Positions 61,898 to 64,000 of a stretch of 64,000 nucleotides of DNA are shown here, one piece after another. The stretch covers positions 260,706 to 324,705 of the forward strand of contig NZ_JAHRCY010000003.1 of NCBI RefSeq assembly GCF_019083965.1, in the 5' to 3' direction. The notes beneath the pieces are model-generated. The model was given only the letters and a program-made list of their open reading frames with translations, did no database searches and was not told where the DNA came from. This DNA is from Catellatospora tritici (lineage in GTDB: Bacteria; Actinomycetota; Actinomycetes; Mycobacteriales; Micromonosporaceae). Each line of letters opens with the position of its first letter. Within the stretch, counting starts at the first letter, position 1. Made by a program: the position numbers and the translations under genes.

Positions 61898-64000
61898 ATG
61901 ATGCACTGGATCATCCGATCGAGCCTGAAGTTCCGGCTGCTGGTCATACCGGTGGCCGCGCTGTTGATGTTCTTCGGTGTCACCAGGCTGAATCGGTCGG
62001 CCTCCGATGTGCTGCCCGAGTTCTCGCCGCCGACGGTCGAGATCCAGACCGAGGCGCTGGGTCTTTCGGCGACCGAGGTGGAGCAGTTCATCACCGTCCC
62101 GCTGGAACAGGACCTGCTCAACGGCGTGCCGTGGCTGGAGTCGATCCGGTCGCAGTCGCTGGGCGGCCTGTCGCAGGTGGATCTGGTGTTCGAGCCGGGC
62201 ACCGACGTGCTGCGGGCCCGCCAGGCGGTGCAGGAGCGACTCACCCAGGCGGTGGCCCTGCCGCATGTGTCGAAGGCCCCGAACATGATCCAGCCGGTCT
62301 CCTCCACCAGCCGGGTCCTGGTCGTCGGCCTGTCCTCGCCGGACGTGTCGCTGATCGACATGTCGCTGTTGGCGCACTGGCAGGTCAAGCCCCGGCTGAT
62401 GGGTGTGCCTGGTGTGGCCAATGTGTCCATCTGGGGCGAACGGGAACGCCAGCTGCAGGTCCAGGTCGATCCCCAGCGGCTGGCCGACGCGGGCGTGACG
62501 CTCACCCAGGTGGTCGAGACGACCGGCAACGCGCTGTGGGTGTCCCCGCTGACCTTCGTCGAGGCGTCCACACCCGGCACCAGCGGCTTCGTCGAGACGC
62601 CCAACCAGCGGCTGAGCATTCAGCACATCCTGCCCATCCACACCGCCGCCGACCTGGCCAAGGTGCCGCTGGAGCAGGCTCGGGCCAACACCGGTGAGGA
62701 CCAGGCCGCCGCGCCCCCGGTGCAGCACGACGGCAAGACGACGCGGCTGGGCGACGTCGCCACGGTGACCGAGGACCACCAGCTCCCGCTGATCGGCGAC
62801 GCCCTGGTCGGGGACAAGCCCGGTCTGATGCTGGTGGTGGAGAAGTTCCCGGGCGCCAACACGCTCGAGGTCACCAAGGGCGTCGAGGAGGCGCTGAAGT
62901 CCCTGGAGCCGGGTATGACCGGAGTCCAGGTGGACACCTCCTTGTACCGCCCCGCCACCTTCATCGAGTCGGCGCTGGGCAACCTGCGCACCTCGGTGCT
63001 GCTGAGCATCCTGCTCGCGGTGATCGTGATCGGGGCGTTGCTGCTGGACTGGCGCGCCGCGCTGATCGCGCTGATCGTGATCCCGCTGTCGCTGCTGCTG
63101 GCGGTGCTCGTGCTCGACCTGCGCGGCAGCGGTGTGAACATGCTGGTGCTGGCGGGGTTGATGTTCGCGCTCACGGTCGTGGTGCACGACGTGGTCACCG
63201 AGACCGACAACGCCAGACGCGGGTTGGTACGCCGCGAGGGCGAGCCCGCCACCGAGCAGTCGTTCACCGACACGGTGCTGCGCACCCGCGTGCCGCTGCT
63301 GTACGCCACCCTGATCCTGCTCGCCGGACTGGCCCCGCTGCTGTTCATCGGCGGTCTGACCGGCGCCTTCACCGCCCCGGTGGCGTGGTCGTGCGCGCTG
63401 GCGGTGCTGGCGTCGCTGCTGCTGTCGCTGACGCTCACCCCGGTGCTGTCCTGGCTGCTGTACCGCCGGGCGAACCTGCCCGCGCAGTCGCGCGCGCTGG
63501 GCTGGCTGCGGACGCGCTACGAGGGCCTGTCGGCGCGCGCCGACCGCCGCCCGAAGCTCGCGCTCGCCACCGCGCTGGTGCTGGCGCTGGCCGGGCCGCT
63601 GCTCGCGCCGCTGCTGGGCGGCCAGGCGCTGCTGCCGGTGCCGCAGGACCGCAACCTGCTGATCCGCTGGACCGGCGTGCCGAGCATGTCCCAGCAGGAG
63701 ATGGTGCGCGTGGCCGGTGCGGTCGGCACCCGGCTGCGGGCCACCGAGGGCGTGTCCAACGTGGGCGTGCACGTCGGCCGGGCGATCAACTCCGACCAGG
63801 CCGTCGGCATGAACTCCGGCGAGTTCTGGCTGACCCTCGACCCGAAGGCGGACTACACCGCCACCACCGACCGCATCCAGAGCGTCGTCGACCAGTACCC
63901 GGGCTTCGACCACCACGTGGTGACCTACCCGGCACAGCAGGTCAACGAGGCGTTGACGGGCACCAAGGGCGACCTGGTGGTGCGGATCTACGGCAAGGAC
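61898..64000 (+). CDS. RND efflux pump, CusA/CzcA-like, 5' part
   Basis: The frame starts at an ATG at 61898 (a second ATG follows at 61901) and runs without a stop to the right edge, giving the first 701 residues of what is normally a protein of more than 1000. It has the N-terminal helix (LKFRLLVIPVAALLMFFGVT), the porter domain with VPLEQDLLNGVPWLESIRSQSLGGLSQVDLVFEPGTD and WGERERQLQVQVDPQRLADAGVTL, the second helix group (VLLSILLAVIVIGALLLDWRAALIALIVIPLSLLLAVLVL), and the TM4 segment ALTVVVHDVVTETDNARRG, whose Asp residues correspond to proton-relay positions. It belongs to the heavy-metal efflux branch, but actinobacterial members may export other compounds. Confidence 0.9.
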   Translation, partial: MMHWIIRSSLKFRLLVIPVAALLMFFGVTRLNRSASDVLPEFSPPTVEIQTEALGLSATEVEQFITVPLEQDLLNGVPWLESIRSQSLGGLSQVDLVFEPGTDVLRARQAVQERLTQAVALPHVSKAPNMIQPVSSTSRVLVVGLSSPDVSLIDMSLLAHWQVKPRLMGVPGVANVSIWGERERQLQVQVDPQRLADAGVTLTQVVETTGNALWVSPLTFVEASTPGTSGFVETPNQRLSIQHILPIHTAADLAKVPLEQARANTGEDQAAAPPVQHDGKTTRLGDVATVTEDHQLPLIGDALVGDKPGLMLVVEKFPGANTLEVTKGVEEALKSLEPGMTGVQVDTSLYRPATFIESALGNLRTSVLLSILLAVIVIGALLLDWRAALIALIVIPLSLLLAVLVLDLRGSGVNMLVLAGLMFALTVVVHDVVTETDNARRGLVRREGEPATEQSFTDTVLRTRVPLLYATLILLAGLAPLLFIGGLTGAFTAPVAWSCALAVLASLLLSLTLTPVLSWLLYRRANLPAQSRALGWLRTRYEGLSARADRRPKLALATALVLALAGPLLAPLLGGQALLPVPQDRNLLIRWTGVPSMSQQEMVRVAGAVGTRLRATEGVSNVGVHVGRAINSDQAVGMNSGEFWLTLDPKADYTATTDRIQSVVDQYPGFDHHVVTYPAQQVNEALTGTKGDLVVRIYGKD

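Noticed and set aside
60095..63916. A 1273-codon minus-strand frame that includes the SDR gene
   Set aside because: Only the part from 61498 down is coding. The upstream extension crosses the tRNA-like sequence and lies opposite the RND pump gene.

Overview
This window comes from a high-GC actinobacterium, most likely a filamentous soil member of the Micromonosporaceae; the family is an inference. Supporting signs are strong G/C third-position bias, GTG starts, dense short operons with 4-bp stop/start overlaps, a bifunctional geosmin synthase, a complete conservon (cvnABCD), an F420-type LLM oxidoreductase, secreted plant-polymer enzymes, and short AAGGAAGGGC-type hairpins between genes. No rRNA, CRISPR array, prophage or insertion sequence was seen.

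Layout. 1-3.4 kb: the 3' end of an unknown gene, coupled to a histidine decarboxylase-like enzyme, then a second group II PLP decarboxylase. 3.7-8.6 kb: a tight three-gene operon (PD-(D/E)XK/DUF559-like nuclease, winged-helix protein, 1059-residue protein with two P-loop NTPase modules, the second HerA/FtsK-like). 8.7-19.3 kb: coiled-coil protein, asparaginase-like protein with an altered active site, geosmin synthase, acetyltransferase, MFS exporter, divergent alpha-L-fucosidase/AraC pair, NAD(P)-binding protein, small membrane protein, and an M15-like/LysM protein. 19.3-24.8 kb: KhtU/KhtT-like cation/H+ antiporter with its regulator, an MFS exporter behind a SoxR-box-like operator, an acetyltransferase and an M20 amidohydrolase. 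25-28.8 kb: conservon. 28.9-37.4 kb: secreted M28 aminopeptidase, CadD-like transporter, lipoprotein, MFS exporter, pentapeptide-repeat protein, GH10 xylanase under a CebR-like operator, MaoC-like protein.

37.5-44.7 kb: two unknown genes, then an acyl-CoA-type catabolic cluster (two SDRs, LLM oxidoreductase, phosphotransferase, acyl-CoA dehydrogenase, TetR regulator) with a perfect TetR-type operator between its divergent halves. 44.8-48.4 kb: two membrane proteins, the second ending in a long Ala/Glu repeat and a toxin-like C-terminal domain followed by a likely immunity gene, then a perfect 58-bp palindrome. 48.5-53.1 kb: GH15 glucosidase, class III aminotransferase, secreted protein and class F sortase. 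53.1-61.5 kb: a six-gene operon (zinc-ribbon SDR, LRR protein, two ankyrin paralogues, MoxR ATPase, HExxH-vWA protein). 61.5-64 kb: a tRNA-like sequence with an abnormal anticodon arm, and the 5' part of an RND efflux pump.

The best candidates for undescribed systems are the nuclease/winged-helix/dual-ATPase operon, the MoxR-vWA-ankyrin-LRR operon, and the Ala/Glu-repeat toxin-like locus. The intergenic DNA also carries two palindromic repeat families, one of which keeps a CCAAGATTC core while its stem sequences differ between copies.
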